DNA of 42,161 nt from Enterobacterales bacterium (GTDB taxonomy: Bacteria; Pseudomonadota; Gammaproteobacteria; Enterobacterales; Kangiellaceae): NCBI GenBank assembly GCA_030949565.1, contig JAUZSK010000090.1, positions 1 to 42,161 on the forward strand, read 5' to 3'. The notes beneath the pieces were generated by a model. It ran no database searches and was not told the origin of the DNA. It was given only the letters and a program-made list of their open reading frames with translations. Shown here piece after piece: positions 10,898 to 21,524 of this stretch (positions are counted from its first letter, which is position 1; every line of letters starts with the position of its first letter). A program made the position numbers and the translations under genes.

Positions 10898-12247
10898 CTA
10901 AACACTAAATTTTTCCAATCGATATAGAAATGCTTTATAGCTAAGGTTAAGCATTTTAGCCGCCTGACTTTTATTGTTATTGGTATATTCTAGAGCTTGT
11001 AACAGGCAATCTTTTTCATGATCTTCCCAGTTTAGTCCTTGTTCAGGCAATTTAAAAAGACTGGGGTTATTGTCGGTCGAAAGTTCTAGGTCCAAGGTGT
11101 CTTCTTTGGTAATTCTATTTGATGAGGATAGCAAAACTAGTCTTTCAATAGAATTACGAAGTTGACGTACATTTCCAGGTCAGGGGTATTCTATTAGTAG
11201 TTTTAAAGCGGCCTTGTCTATTTCTATTTTGCCTTTACCCGTGTTATCAGAAAATTCTTCTAAAAATTGATTTATTAGTAATGGAATATCTTCATTGCGT
11301 TGTCGAAGAGGAGGGATTTTGACCGGAATTACATTTAGTCTATAATAAAGGTCTTCTCTAAAATTGCCATGTTTTATTTCTTCGCTCAAATCTCTATTGG
11401 TTGCCGCTATTACTCTAACATCTAATTTGATTTCTTTATTTGAACCAATTCGCGAGATAGTTCCTTCTTGTAAAAAACGTAATAATTTTGATTGTAAGAG
11501 TAAAGGCAGTTCACCAATTTCATCAAGAAAAATAGTGCCTTGGTGAGAGGCTTCTAGTTTACCTATTCTGCGTTGACTGGCTCCAGTGAAAGAACCTTTT
11601 TCAGCCCCAAATAATTCTGACTCAGCTAGATTCTCGGGAATTGCTGCACAGTTAACGGGCATAAATATTTGTTGTTTACGATTAGATAACTGATAAATTG
11701 CTCTTGCTGCTAATTCTTTACCTGTCCCACTTTCACCACTAATTAATAAATTTGCGTCACTTGGTGCTGCTTTTATTATACGAGTAAAAAGTCGGTTCAT
11801 TACTTCTGATTGGCCTATCATTTCAGCTAGCCGCTGTCGATGGCTATTCTGTTTCTCCAATTCAATATTTCTAGCATTAAGTTTTCGTAAGTGTACTAGC
11901 TTATTAACTGTAAAAAGAAGCGATTGCTGATCGAATGGTTTTGGTAAGTAATCATCGGCTCCCGCTCGCATTAACTTTATGGCATGTGACGGATCACTGT
12001 GAGCGGTTATAAGAATAAATCCGATATCTTTATCCATATCAATTATTTCATTTAACAATTGTTCACCATTCATTTCAGGTAATTTCCAATCGGATAAGAC
12101 TATGTCAAACTTAGCTCGATGGATGCATTTTATGGCTTCTTCCGCGGACGCTACAGAAGTGACTCGATAGCCCGCCTGAGATAAGATGGACTCTATTATA
12201 AGTCTTTGATCTTTCTCATCTTCTACAAGTAGTATAGTTTCAGACAT
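10898..12247 (-). CDS. NtrC-family sigma-54 response regulator (internal TGA)
   Basis: Two-component activator, 449 codons in one frame. Receiver domain (1-120) with phosphoacceptor Asp53 in VLSDWKLPEMNG; AAA+ domain with Walker A GESGTGKE (171-178), the sigma-54 contact loop GSFTGA (218-223) and Walker B TIFLDEIG (238-245); C-terminal Fis-type helix-turn-helix (KSQAAKMLNLSYKAFLYRL). The frame is interrupted by TGA at 11182-11180, exactly where Trp of the conserved WPGNVRQL is expected; the sequence resumes in frame with PGNVRQLRNSIERL. Taken literally the protein stops after residue 355 and lacks DNA binding. The start overlaps the kinase stop by eight bases. The pair resembles ZraSR/AtoSC-like systems; the signal is unknown. 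Confidence 0.88.
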
Positions 12248-13592
12248 TTTGTGCGACTCTATCTTTAAGTGTTAGTAAAATAACCGCGCCATGGTCGATT
12301 TTGTCGGTTGAATTGCTTACTAGACGTAAATCTCCAGCATATTTAATAGTGATAATTCTGTGCGCTAAATACAAACCCATACCGGCTCCGTAAGTTTTAT
12401 TGGTATTGTGAGGATTAAATAGCTTTCCTTCAACTTCAGAGCAAAAACCTTTACCTTGATCTTTAATCTCAATAGCAAAGTATCCATTCTTTTTACTAAG
12501 ATGGATGACGACCTTATAACAAGTATTTGAATTCTCTTTTAGATATGCTTGAGTCGATTCCACTGCATTGCTTAAAAGGCCTAATATAACCCCCTTTAAT
12601 TCCGCTCTAATGGCATTGATTTTAAACTCTTTAGCTTGATGTTTATCGACTTCAAGTATCATTGGTATTTCGCGCTGGGAATTATTAGTTAGTTCTTCCT
12701 TGCAATATTTAATTAATTCAATTAAATTGATATTTTCGAATAGATTAGTGTCATTTCCGAGTAAATCCATTAAGGATTTTACCCAGCGATCTATCCTCTG
12801 TACTTGAAATTTAGAAATCTTACTAAGTTCGTTTCGCGTATCAGAAGGATTATCATTGGATAACTGATCAATCGCTAGATTAAGGGTATTAAGCGGATTG
12901 CGTATGGTATGAGCTAGGCCGCGCGTTATCTCTGTTAATTCGTTTAATTGTGTCTGTTGTTGCAACCTTTGATTTTCCTGTTGAAGCTGTTCTATTTTTA
13001 GGGACATTTGGTTAAATGCCTCAATCGTATTATTGAGTTCAGTGCTTTTTAAGCCCTGCTGTTGAATAACTTGAAACCCAAATTGGCCCTGGCCAACTTT
13101 AAGTGATGCCAGTTGCAAGTCTTTAAGTGGCTTGGATAAACGTCGAGCAAAAGAACCGGACGCAGCGAGTCCTAAAGCTAAAAAAATTAATCCGATAACC
13201 AAAGTTTTATTAGATAAATTTTCAAGAGATTTTTCAATAGGCGTACGAGGGATAGGTATTTTATAATTGGACCCAGACGACTCAATCGTTAAAAACTTAT
13301 CTAACTGCCCATCCTTTAAGCTTATGTTAACCTCTTTACTCATGAGATTAATACTGGATACTAATTCGATATTTTCTGTGGCGGAGAGCGACTTTGAAAT
13401 CGCTATTCTTTTATAATTTTTCTGAGGTCTAAATAATAGTGTTTCTACTGTGGAGCGACTTACTAAGAAAGCAGCTTCTGCGATTTTACTTCTAACGTCT
13501 TTAGTCAAATTTTGTATCAATAATAGCTGTAGAACGAAAAGCATACTTAGCAGCAGAGCGATGAAAGTGAAGGTTATTTTTCTAAAAGTCAT
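12240..13592 (-). CDS. Membrane sensor histidine kinase paired with the sigma-54 regulator
   Basis: 450-residue kinase: N-terminal membrane helix (about 5-27), a periplasmic loop of about 100 residues without recognisable fold, second helix (about 130-147), HAMP-like segment (LSKPLKDLQ...), a Gln-rich coiled coil (195-218), H-box with His228 (RGLAHTIRNPLNTL), and an ATPase domain with N box (LSNAVEST), G1 (KDQGKGF) and G2 (GAGMGLYLAHRI). The HTIRNPL form is typical of kinases that partner NtrC-type regulators. It overlaps the regulator gene by eight bases. GTAGG precedes ATG 13592, and a strong -24/-12 promoter lies about 85 bases upstream of the start codon, suggesting autoregulation. Confidence 0.92.
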   Translation of the reverse strand: MTFRKITFTFIALLLSMLFVLQLLLIQNLTKDVRSKIAEAAFLVSRSTVETLLFRPQKNYKRIAISKSLSATENIELVSSINLMSKEVNISLKDGQLDKFLTIESSGSNYKIPIPRTPIEKSLENLSNKTLVIGLIFLALGLAASGSFARRLSKPLKDLQLASLKVGQGQFGFQVIQQQGLKSTELNNTIEAFNQMSLKIEQLQQENQRLQQQTQLNELTEITRGLAHTIRNPLNTLNLAIDQLSNDNPSDTRNELSKISKFQVQRIDRWVKSLMDLLGNDTNLFENINLIELIKYCKEELTNNSQREIPMILEVDKHQAKEFKINAIRAELKGVILGLLSNAVESTQAYLKENSNTCYKVVIHLSKKNGYFAIEIKDQGKGFCSEVEGKLFNPHNTNKTYGAGMGLYLAHRIITIKYAGDLRLVSNSTDKIDHGAVILLTLKDRVAQNV

Positions 13593-13686
13593 CTTTAATT
13601 TACCTACAGGTTTGGCTGATCGGGTATGGTTTAGTCTACTCGCTTTCAGTGACTATGGAATTTATTAACAAGTATAGCGACTGAAG

Positions 13687-13702
13687 TGCAGAATTTGTGC
13701 CA
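13687..13702 (-). promoter_or_regulatory. Sigma-54 (-24/-12) promoter of the kinase-regulator operon
   Basis: Minus strand reads TGGCACAAATTCTGCA. The -24 element TGGCAC is perfect, the -12 element is CTGCA (consensus TTGCA), and spacing is exact. The predicted start is near 13676, giving an untranslated leader of roughly 84 bases before the kinase ATG. The element ATAGGATTT at 13720-13728, just upstream, is shared with the control region at 10.8 kb. Confidence 0.7.
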
Positions 13703-13732
13703 AAAATTGACTAGAAGTAATAGGATTTAGCT

Positions 13733-14474
13733 TTAGTCTAAAAATAGGTGGATAAGGCTAACGATCAAAAGCCCTGATGCAGCACCAATCCACTCCCATA
13801 AGTTGAATAATAAAATAGTTTTTTTAATGTTTGTTTGATGCGTATGAGAGTGTGAATGGCTGGTATGAAGGCAGCCATCATCGTGTGGTTTATGTAAAAT
13901 TACATGCATTAGGGATCCTGCAATAAAAGCTTGGAGTGACATGAAACCTTGGCTTGAATGAAGCGACTCAATCAGCATACTGGAGAAAATACCCGCCCGA
14001 AGTCGCTAGTGCCATAAATAAAAGCGTCAAAAGTGCCCACCTTTGTCCAATCAAAGGATTAAGTAACCACCAGATAGTTAGTCCGACCGGTAGACGATGT
14101 AAAACGATGGCGAGCGTTAAGCTTTCTGATTGTGTTGTTTCAGAACTAGCCTGAATTGCGGCACCATCAATGCTGGCATGAAGTAGTAAGCCTAATATTC
14201 CCAATGAAATTGTTAATAAATGAGTTTTGTCTGCGGATTTTATAAATAATTTTTCAATTAAAGTAGGTCCGATAAACCCTAAAATAGCCAGTACAAAGGC
14301 TAGATAGCCAATATTATCGAACGTGTGGGGGAGAACCTCAAACAATAGGGTGCTGGAAATAACAACCAAAATAAAGCCACTTGCGAAGCTATCAGTTCGT
14401 TTCATCGGGCCAAAAGATTGGTATATGAGAGGGCCGACGCCTAATGCAAATATGCTAGCGTAAAGGGCGATCAT
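13733..14474 (-). CDS. ZIP-family metal transporter (one frameshift)
   Basis: Predicted inner-membrane divalent-cation (zinc-type) permease. Pieces 13968-14474 and 13733-13978 join after removing one base in 13986-13994 (GGG or T4 run), giving about 246 residues with seven or eight helices. Seen: LLHASIDGAAIQ and LAIVLHRLPVGL, the paired His-containing helices of ZIP proteins (HRLPVG stands where HxxPEG is usual), then FIAGSLMHVILH and a His-rich loop (HTSHSHSHTH). The His-rich loop lies near the C-terminus here, rather than between helices 3 and 4 as in many ZIPs. The start overlaps the end of the upstream flavoenzyme gene (ATGA), so the two are probably translated together. Confidence 0.75.
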
Positions 14475-15856
14475 TTAAATAGCTTTCCAGGGTTTAGAAT
14501 GTTTTTAGGATCGAAAATCCGCTTAATGGATTGCATAAGCTGTATTTCCTGAGGGCTTCGACTATAGCTTAAATAGTCTTTTTTCACTAGACCCACACCA
14601 TGTTCGGCTGAAATGCTGCCATTAAAGGTTTGTAAAATTTTAAATATCGCTGGATTTGCTTGCAGGCACTGTAATTTAAATTGTTCTAAATCCATTGCTT
14701 CTGGTTTTAAAATATTGAGGTGGAGGTTCCCATCACCTATGTGACCAAACCAAATCGTTTCAAAATCAGGATATTGCTGATTCACAAAATCATCGACTTT
14801 CTGTAAAAACTCACCCACTTGAGATGGCTTAACCGCTATATCATTTTTGTAAGGTGGGTAGTGTGCAATGGACTCGGATATTCCCTCTCGAAATTGCCAT
14901 AATTCTTGTGCTTGCTGCCGGCTTTGGCTGATCACACCATCAATTAGCCATTCATTTTCTGCTGCTTTTTCAAAAGCATTTAATGCCTGCTCTAAACTGG
15001 TTTCGCTAATGGCATCAAATTCAAGCAGCACATAAAAATTAGATGGATCATTAAACGGGGGCGTTAACCCTCGATGAGCAACCACCTTGTCCAGAGCTGC
15101 TTGGGAGAAAAACTCAAAGGCCAAAAGATCTAACTCTTTTTGGAAGTGGACAAGTAGATGGGAAATTTGTTGCAAGCTATCTACCGCTAACAAAATAACC
15201 GTAGGTTCAATGGGGGCGCTGGTTAACTGCATCTCTGCTTCTGTAACGATACCGAGCGTACCTTCGCTACCAATGATGAGATGACGCAAATCGTAACCTG
15301 TGGCATTTTTGATTAAGCCGTTATTAAGTTTTATTACTTCTCCATCCGCCATTACTAGCGTGATAGCGTTCACCCAATCTCTGGTAAGGCCGTATTTTAG
15401 AACCTTAATTCCACCGGCATTAGTTGCTATATTACCGCCAATTTGGCTGGACCCAGCGGAAGCAAAATCAACCGGGTAATACATGTCATGGGATTTTGCA
15501 AACTCTTGTAGTTGCTGGGTAATGACGCCTGCGCCGCAGTTTACCGTCTTATCAATTGGATTAAACTGGCTAATCCTATTGAGTCTTTCCAGAGAAATGA
15601 CCCATTCACCTTTTGTAGCGACTGCACCGCCGCTTAAACCGGTTCGCCCACCGGAAGGGACAACAGCGATTGCATGTTGTTCGGCGAGCTGCATAATCTT
15701 AGACACTTGCTCTGTATTGGCCGGTCGCAATATTAAAGATGGCTTAGGGGTATACAGCTTACTCCAGTCTTGACCATATTGATTAAGCGAAGATTGGTCT
15801 GTTAATAAGTAATCCTCGCCGACAATTTCGGTAAGTTTCTGAGTTAATTGTTGCAC
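14471..15856 (-). CDS. FAD-linked oxidase, D-2-hydroxyglutarate / D-lactate dehydrogenase-like
   Basis: 461-residue VAO/GlcD-type flavoprotein oxidising a D-2-hydroxyacid, probably passing electrons to a quinone or flavoprotein acceptor. The N-terminal PP-loop domain has PSGGRTGLSGGAVA and SAGSSQIGGNIATNAGG; the C-terminal domain has the FGHIGDGNLHLNI metal/substrate motif and SAEHGVGLVKKDYL near the end, and closes with FDPKNILNPGKLF. The opening YGQDWSKLYTPKP is closest to bacterial D-2-hydroxyglutarate dehydrogenases, which recycle the by-product of SerA; D-lactate or glycolate remain possible. It is transcribed divergently from folD. Confidence 0.8.
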   Translation of the reverse strand: MQQLTQKLTEIVGEDYLLTDQSSLNQYGQDWSKLYTPKPSLILRPANTEQVSKIMQLAEQHAIAVVPSGGRTGLSGGAVATKGEWVISLERLNRISQFNPIDKTVNCGAGVITQQLQEFAKSHDMYYPVDFASAGSSQIGGNIATNAGGIKVLKYGLTRDWVNAITLVMADGEVIKLNNGLIKNATGYDLRHLIIGSEGTLGIVTEAEMQLTSAPIEPTVILLAVDSLQQISHLLVHFQKELDLLAFEFFSQAALDKVVAHRGLTPPFNDPSNFYVLLEFDAISETSLEQALNAFEKAAENEWLIDGVISQSRQQAQELWQFREGISESIAHYPPYKNDIAVKPSQVGEFLQKVDDFVNQQYPDFETIWFGHIGDGNLHLNILKPEAMDLEQFKLQCLQANPAIFKILQTFNGSISAEHGVGLVKKDYLSYSRSPQEIQLMQSIKRIFDPKNILNPGKLFK

Positions 15857-16008
15857 GATATTTCCAAAAGCTAATGATTAAACGAATTCAAACAAGGGTA
15901 TTGTTCATTGTAACAGATTGGAATTAGTTTGTTCGAGCTCTGTGAATATGATTTTTAAAAAGAATGGTGTTTGTCGTTTTTGTAGAATAATATAAGCAAC
16001 CCAGCGAG

Positions 16009-16014
16009 TATAAT
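16009..16014 (+). promoter_or_regulatory. -10 element upstream of folD
   Basis: TATAAT, a perfect -10 hexamer; the -35 region (around 15986-15991) is poor. Transcription would begin near 16020, only six or seven bases before ATG 16027 but about 27 before TTG 16048, which is one reason to prefer the TTG start for folD. Confidence 0.4.
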
Positions 16015-16047
16015 GCTTGTTTTTAGATGATTAAGAGGAAAATAACA

Positions 16048-16926
16048 TTGGCAACCATAATAAGCGGCTTAGACTATTCTCAGATTCAGCGCGATTCGAT
16101 TAAAGCTAGGGTTACTAAACTTAGGCAAAAACACTCGGTTATTCCCGGATTAGCGGTTATTCTAGTAGGAGAAGATCCGGCTAGTCAGGTCTATGTGAGA
16201 AATAAAGCTAAACAAACCCTGGAAGTAGGCATGAAATCAGTTGAACATCTTCTGCCAAAGGATACCGATGAAGCAACGCTTGTTGCTCTCATAGAGGATT
16301 TGAATCAGGATCAATCTATTCATGGTATTTTGGTTCAACTACCTTTACCTGATCATATTGATGAAGCCTTGATTATCAATTCCATCCAAGTAAAGAAAGA
16401 TGTTGACGGATTTCATTTAACCAATATTGGACTGCTTTCGACTGGCTCCAAAAAAGCCATTATTCCGTGTACCCCCTTAGGTTGTATGATGATGCTAAAG
16501 GATCAAATGGGATCGCTTAGCGGTAAAAAAGCGGTTGTGGTTGGACGCTCAAATATTGTTGGAAAACCCATGGCGGCACTTTTAGTTAAAGAAAGCTGTA
16601 CTGTTACAATCACACACTCACGGACCAAGAATCTTGAACAAGAATGTCGACAGGCGGATATATTAGTTGCTGCGGTAGGGCGACCCGAAATGATAAAAGG
16701 TGATTGGATTAAACCGGGTGCAACGGTAATTGATGTGGGTATTAATCGAATCGATAAAGAGGGCGGTGGAACCAAGCTAGTTGGTGATGTTGAATTTGCA
16801 TCGGCATCAAAAGTTGCAGCTGCTATAACGCCGGTACCCGGAGGTGTCGGTCCCATGACCATTGCTTGTTTACTAGAAAATACCTATCAACAAGCGTGTC
16901 GGATCAATGGGATTGCCGAATTTTAA
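16048..16926 (+). CDS. folD: Methylene-THF dehydrogenase / methenyl-THF cyclohydrolase
   Basis: Bifunctional cytoplasmic enzyme converting 5,10-methylene-THF to 10-formyl-THF with NADP. Seen: YVRNKAKQ with the catalytic Lys region, [17 protein letters not shown], the nucleotide loop [13 protein letters not shown], and the C-terminal [19 protein letters not shown] chose TTG 16048 because AAGAGGA lies eight bases before it and the N-terminus [10 protein letters not shown] then fits the family; ATG 16027 is in frame but has no ribosome site and would add seven residues. It faces the formate dehydrogenase gene and shares a TTAA with it. In this neighbourhood it probably serves oxidation of methyl groups toward formate. 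Confidence 0.93.
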   Translation: MATIISGLDYSQIQRDSIKARVTKLRQKHSVIPGLAVILVGEDPASQVYVRNKAKQTLEVGMKSVEHLLPKDTDEATLVALIEDLNQDQSIHGILVQLPLPDHIDEALIINSIQVKKDVDGFHLTNIGLLSTGSKKAIIPCTPLGCMMMLKDQMGSLSGKKAVVVGRSNIVGKPMAALLVKESCTVTITHSRTKNLEQECRQADILVAAVGRPEMIKGDWIKPGATVIDVGINRIDKEGGGTKLVGDVEFASASKVAAAITPVPGGVGPMTIACLLENTYQQACRINGIAEF

Positions 16927-19636
16927 GCCCCGACTTTTTCAATATCCACTGCCACAAGCTTATACTCTGGACAGAGTGTTTCCGCATCCGTTTCGGCACT
17001 GGTGACCATATTGACCAGTGCTTCTGGGAAATGAAAGGTGGTTCTCAAAACGCCCGGTTTCACTTTTTTGGTTAATTCAATGGCTAAAGTCACTTCCCCT
17101 CTGTCTGAAGTGATTTTTGCATATTCTCCTTGATTAAGATTTTTAGCCTTGGCATCTTTCGGGTTGATCATAATGACATCTGATTTTAGTAGTTCACTAT
17201 TAGCAGTACGCCTTGTCATTGTTGCCGCATTGTAGTGCTGCAATTCTCTTCCCGTGGTTAAAATAAAGGGATATTTATGTTGGTGTTTTTCAATTTCTTT
17301 AGATTCTACAAAATCAAAATAATGGAATTTTCCTTTACCGCGAGTGAATCCATCTTGATGTAGAATTTTGGTTTCTTGACCATTTTCTTTAACCGGCCAT
17401 TGTAATCCTTGAGTGCCCAAATTTTCCCAAGTGACACCCTTAAAAAATGGAACTACATCAGCAACTTCTTGTAGCACTTCGGCGGCATCATAGTCATTTT
17501 GTTGATAGCCTAATTTACGCATCATTTCGACAATAATTTGGCCGTCAGTTTTGCATCCCTTTAAAGGTTTTACGGCCGCGTTGACTTTTTGGATTCTTCT
17601 TTCGCCATTGGTAAAAGTACCTGACTTTTCTAAAAAGGATGATCCGGGTAATACTACATCCGCCATTTTAGCCGTTTCGGAAAAGAATATTTCTTGCACA
17701 ACCAGTAAATCTAGATTGTCTAAGCTTTTTATAACATGATGGGTATTCGGATCGGTTTGTACCACATCTTCGCCTAAAATCCATAGCGCTTTTAATTCGC
17801 CCGCCACTGCGGCATCGAACATTTCGGGTATTTTTTTGCCGGTTGTGATCGGAGAGGGCGTTTTATATTTAGCTGAATAATAGGCCTGATTTTCATCGTT
17901 ATCCATGGCTAGATAACCCGCGCCTTGATGAGGTTGACATCCCATATCAGCCGCACCTTGGACATTGTTTTGTCCCCTAAGCGGATTAACCCCAACACCA
18001 ATACGACCAATATTACCGGTCAGCATGGCGATGTTCGCTATCTGCATGACCGTTTTGCTACCCTGAGAATGCTCGGTAACCCCTAGACCATGAAATGACA
18101 TGGCGTTATTGGCAGAAGCATATGCGAGCGCGGCATTTTTAACTAATTCTCTATCTAAACCGGAAACTTTAGCCATTTGATTGATATCAAGCTGATTAAT
18201 TTTTTCTAAAAATAAATCAAAGTCCTCACAGCGTTGTTCAACAATGTTTTGTCGACTAAACCCGCTTGCACAATGAAATATTGCATCATATTTAAAACAG
18301 CTAAATTTGTGCCTGGTTTTAGTGCTAAATGATAGTCAGCTAATTTGGCTAACTCGGTTTCTACCGGGTCAAGTACAATCAGCGTTTTACCAGAGAGTGC
18401 CGCTTGCCGAATCTTAGCGCCAGTCACAGGATGGGCGGCGGTTGGATTGGCGCCTATTAACAAAATGGCATTAGTAAATAGTAAATCTTCAATAGAATTA
18501 GTTGCCGCGCCCGTTCCAAAACTTTGTTGCATGCCGTACGCGGTTGGTGAATGACAGACTCTAGCACAACAGTCAATATTATTAGTCCCAACCGCGGCAC
18601 GGATCATTTTTTGAAATAAATAGTTCTCTTCATTAGTACATCGGGCAGACGAAATGCCAGCAATGGCATCAGCGCCATGTTTGAGTTTAATATTTGAAAT
18701 TTTATTCGCAATAAAATCAAAAGCTTCATCCCAATCGCAAGCCACTAACTGTCCCTTCTTTCTAATTAAAGGTGATGTTAATCGATCAGGATGATTATAA
18801 AATTTAAACGCGTAGCGACCTTTTAAACAGGTATGCCCAGCATTGACTTTTGCATCCTCTGGCGCTTGAATCGAAAGCACTTGATTATCTTTTACCGCAA
18901 CCTCTAGATTGCAACCAACACCGCAGTAGGAGCAGATGGTTCTTACTTTCTTTTCGGCTTCAATCGATTTCGCTTGGAAAACATCTGAGATAGCGGAGGT
19001 CGGGCAAATCTGAGCACAAGCGCCGCAAGACACGCAGGATGAATCGCCAAAGCTACCATCATCATCGACGGCAATTTTTGCATCAAAGCCACGTCCTATC
19101 ATGGTTAAGGTAAAGTTGCCCTGTATTTCATCACAGGCCCTTACGCAGCGTGAACAATTGATACATTTGGACAAATCCATTCTCATATAGGGATGAGTGG
19201 TGTCTTTTTTTCTATCCAGATGATTTTTGCCTTTTTGATATCTAACCTGTCTAATGCCAACCGCTGCAGCAACATCTTGTAGCTCACAGGCACCATTCGC
19301 TTCACAGGTTAAACAATCTAAAGGATGGTCGGTTAGTACCAGTTCAATTATATTTTTTCTTAATTTTTGAATCGGTTTTGAATTGGTGGAAATATGCATT
19401 CCCGCTGCAATAGGCGTGTGACAAGACGCCATTGCTTTTGATGGACCCTGTTCGGAGAGTTTTACATCAACGGCACATACTCGGCAAGCTCCATAGGCTT
19501 TGACTCGGGGTTCTGCACACAGTGTAGGAACAACTTTTTGACCTATATTTTGTTTGATAAATTTCAAAATACTTGTATCGCTAGTCAGTGGGTAGGCGAC
19601 GCCGTCAATAAAAACCTGTTTTGTTTTATCTAGCAT
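16923..19636 (-). CDS. fdsA: NAD-type formate dehydrogenase alpha subunit (one frameshift)
   Basis: Catalytic molybdopterin (Mo or W bis-PGD) subunit oxidising formate to CO2. Order: N-terminal [2Fe-2S] ferredoxin (Cys40, 51, 54, 72), NuoG-like HxxxC segment ([14 protein letters not shown]), two [4Fe-4S] clusters ([22 protein letters not shown]), cofactor-proximal cluster CSYCGVGC, and active-site Cys361 in [11 protein letters not shown] (a cysteine, not selenocysteine, enzyme). Pieces 18206-19636 and 16923-18176 join when one base is restored near 18243, reading [19 protein letters not shown]; corrected length is 904 residues, slightly shorter than Ralstonia or Rhodobacter FdsA. It starts one base after the stop of the beta subunit gene. 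Confidence 0.92.
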
Positions 19637-19637
19637 A

Positions 19638-21315
19638 TTAAAGTACCTTTAGCGAAATATTTTCAGACCTAGCGCCGGCAAACTCATCTGGAAAATATTG
19701 AATTAAATTCTTGATTGCTAGTGGAAGGCCGCCTCCCAAAGCACAGAGAGACCCATGCTGCATAGTGTCTAATAGGTCATCTAATAACTCTGGATTATAA
19801 TTTTTATTGATCAGCATTTCAGAGCCGCGAACGGAACCAATTCGGCAGGGAAAACACTTGCCACACGACTCATCTGCAACAAATTCGAATAGGTGTCGAG
19901 CGTAGTCTAATGAAGAGAATTTTTTTGGTATACAAACAAAGCTGGCATGACCCAATAGAAATCCAGCATCACTAAAACTTTCATAATCCAACAATAGGTC
20001 TCTCAAAATAGCGACCGGCACCACTCCACCTAATGGGCCACCAATTTGAACCGCTTTTATTTCAGTCGAAAACCCACCGCCTATTTTATCGATGATGAAT
20101 GCTAAGGGAGTAGACATGTCGACTTCATACAGGCCGGGATTATTAAATAAACCATCCAAACAAATTAATTTAGTTCCGGTTGACTTACTATTTCCGATGG
20201 TTGCATATTTTTCACCGCTCATTAGAAAGATGGCACATGCTGCAGCTAAAGTTTCAACATTATTGACGATGGTTGGTTTTTTGTATAATCCTTGTTGGGT
20301 TGGAAAAGGCGGTCTGACATCAACTTCGGCTCGACGACCTTCGATGGAAGCAATTAATGCGGTTTCTTCGCCACAAATGTATGCGCCTTGCCCAACCACC
20401 ACTTGCAGTTCAAAACTAAATGCTGAACCCAAGATATTCTGACCTAACAGGTTGTTCTCTTCAAGTGCCTGAATTGCATCTTTGATAATTCTAATGGACT
20501 CAGGGTATTCACCTCGAATATAAATAAATCCGCTATCGGAAGCGACTATTTTTGCACAAAATAACATGCCAAAAATGAGCTTAAGCGGCTGTTCCTCCAT
20601 TAAATAACGGTCGGAAAAAGCCCCTGGATCGCCTTCGTCTGCATTACAAATAATGTATTTTTGAGGCTCAGATTGTTCAGCGCAAGATCTCCATTTGATG
20701 GCGGTAGGAAAGCCAGCTCCACCGCGACCGCGCAATCCAGATGACAGTAAGTTCTCAAGCTGCTGACTGCTGGATGAATTAAATAATTTTTTAGTAGCCA
20801 CCTGAAAACTTGAAATGTCGGGCATAAGCTGGTTTTCAATTAAATAGGATTCTGTGGCAAATGATTGCTGTTTATAATGCCGCGCTGTTACTTGAGTTGA
20901 TGTTACTTCAATCGATGTTTTTAACTCATCAACGATCGAGTCTAGTTGTTCAATATCCTCGCCGGAATAATTATGACCCAGTGAATCTTGGCCAATTTTT
21001 GTGCAGAAGATGAAAAGCTTTATTCTCATAACAGCGACCTAGACATTTCATTTCGCCTACATCTTTAAAATATTTTTTGAGTTGGCTTTTAACATTCTCT
21101 TGGCCACCTTTACACAGGCAGGCGCTTCCGCTGCAAACGAAAGCTTCTGGTTGATGGGTTTTTAGAAAATCGTAAAAACTACGGGTGCCAGGAATGGTCG
21201 AGGCGCCTAGATTGTATTGCTCGGCTAGATCTTGGTCTGATTCGGCTGCTTCAACAAGTTTGTTGAGTAGGCTACCTTTATGCTTGCCGGATAATAAGCT
21301 GATGTTTCTGGACAC
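19638..21315 (-). CDS. fdsB: Formate dehydrogenase diaphorase subunit, NuoE-NuoF fusion (one frameshift)
   Basis: NAD-reducing subunit carrying electrons from FdsA to NAD. Pieces 20971-21315 and 19638-21029 join by dropping one base from the T5 run 20996-21000 (LLHKIGQDSLGHNYSG), giving 558 residues. The N-terminal part is a short thioredoxin-like [2Fe-2S] domain with all four ligands (CSGSAC, CLGRC); the rest is NuoF-like with the FMN/NADH motif GLRGRGGAGFPT and [4Fe-4S] ligands SCGKCFPCR...CALGG. No separate fdsG or fdsD occurs, so the fused domain probably replaces FdsG. GTG start with AAGAGA upstream. Divergent from fdhD; the roughly 209 bp between must hold both promoters, but I cannot place them. 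Confidence 0.85.
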
Positions 21316-21524
21316 GTTGATTCTCTTTAGTTTTATGACCTACTCAAAGTTTAGATTATGTTAGAATATTTCATAATTACTAGGCATTAAAATCACCGAC
21401 ATATCCTGTTAATTAATCGACATAATCCCAATTTGTGTGAAAATATAATATAAATTTAGGTTTACAGCTCCTGCAAATACGAATAATCTGCGCTATCCAT
21501 CGCTTGATAGAGTTATCAATAAAT

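Noticed and set aside
16503..16862. 119-residue ORF antisense to folD
   Set aside because: It mirrors the folD coding frame, has no ribosome site and no recognisable protein features.
18554..18556. Selenocysteine formate dehydrogenase
   Set aside because: The active-site position in ARVCHSP is an ordinary cysteine codon; no UGA occurs there.
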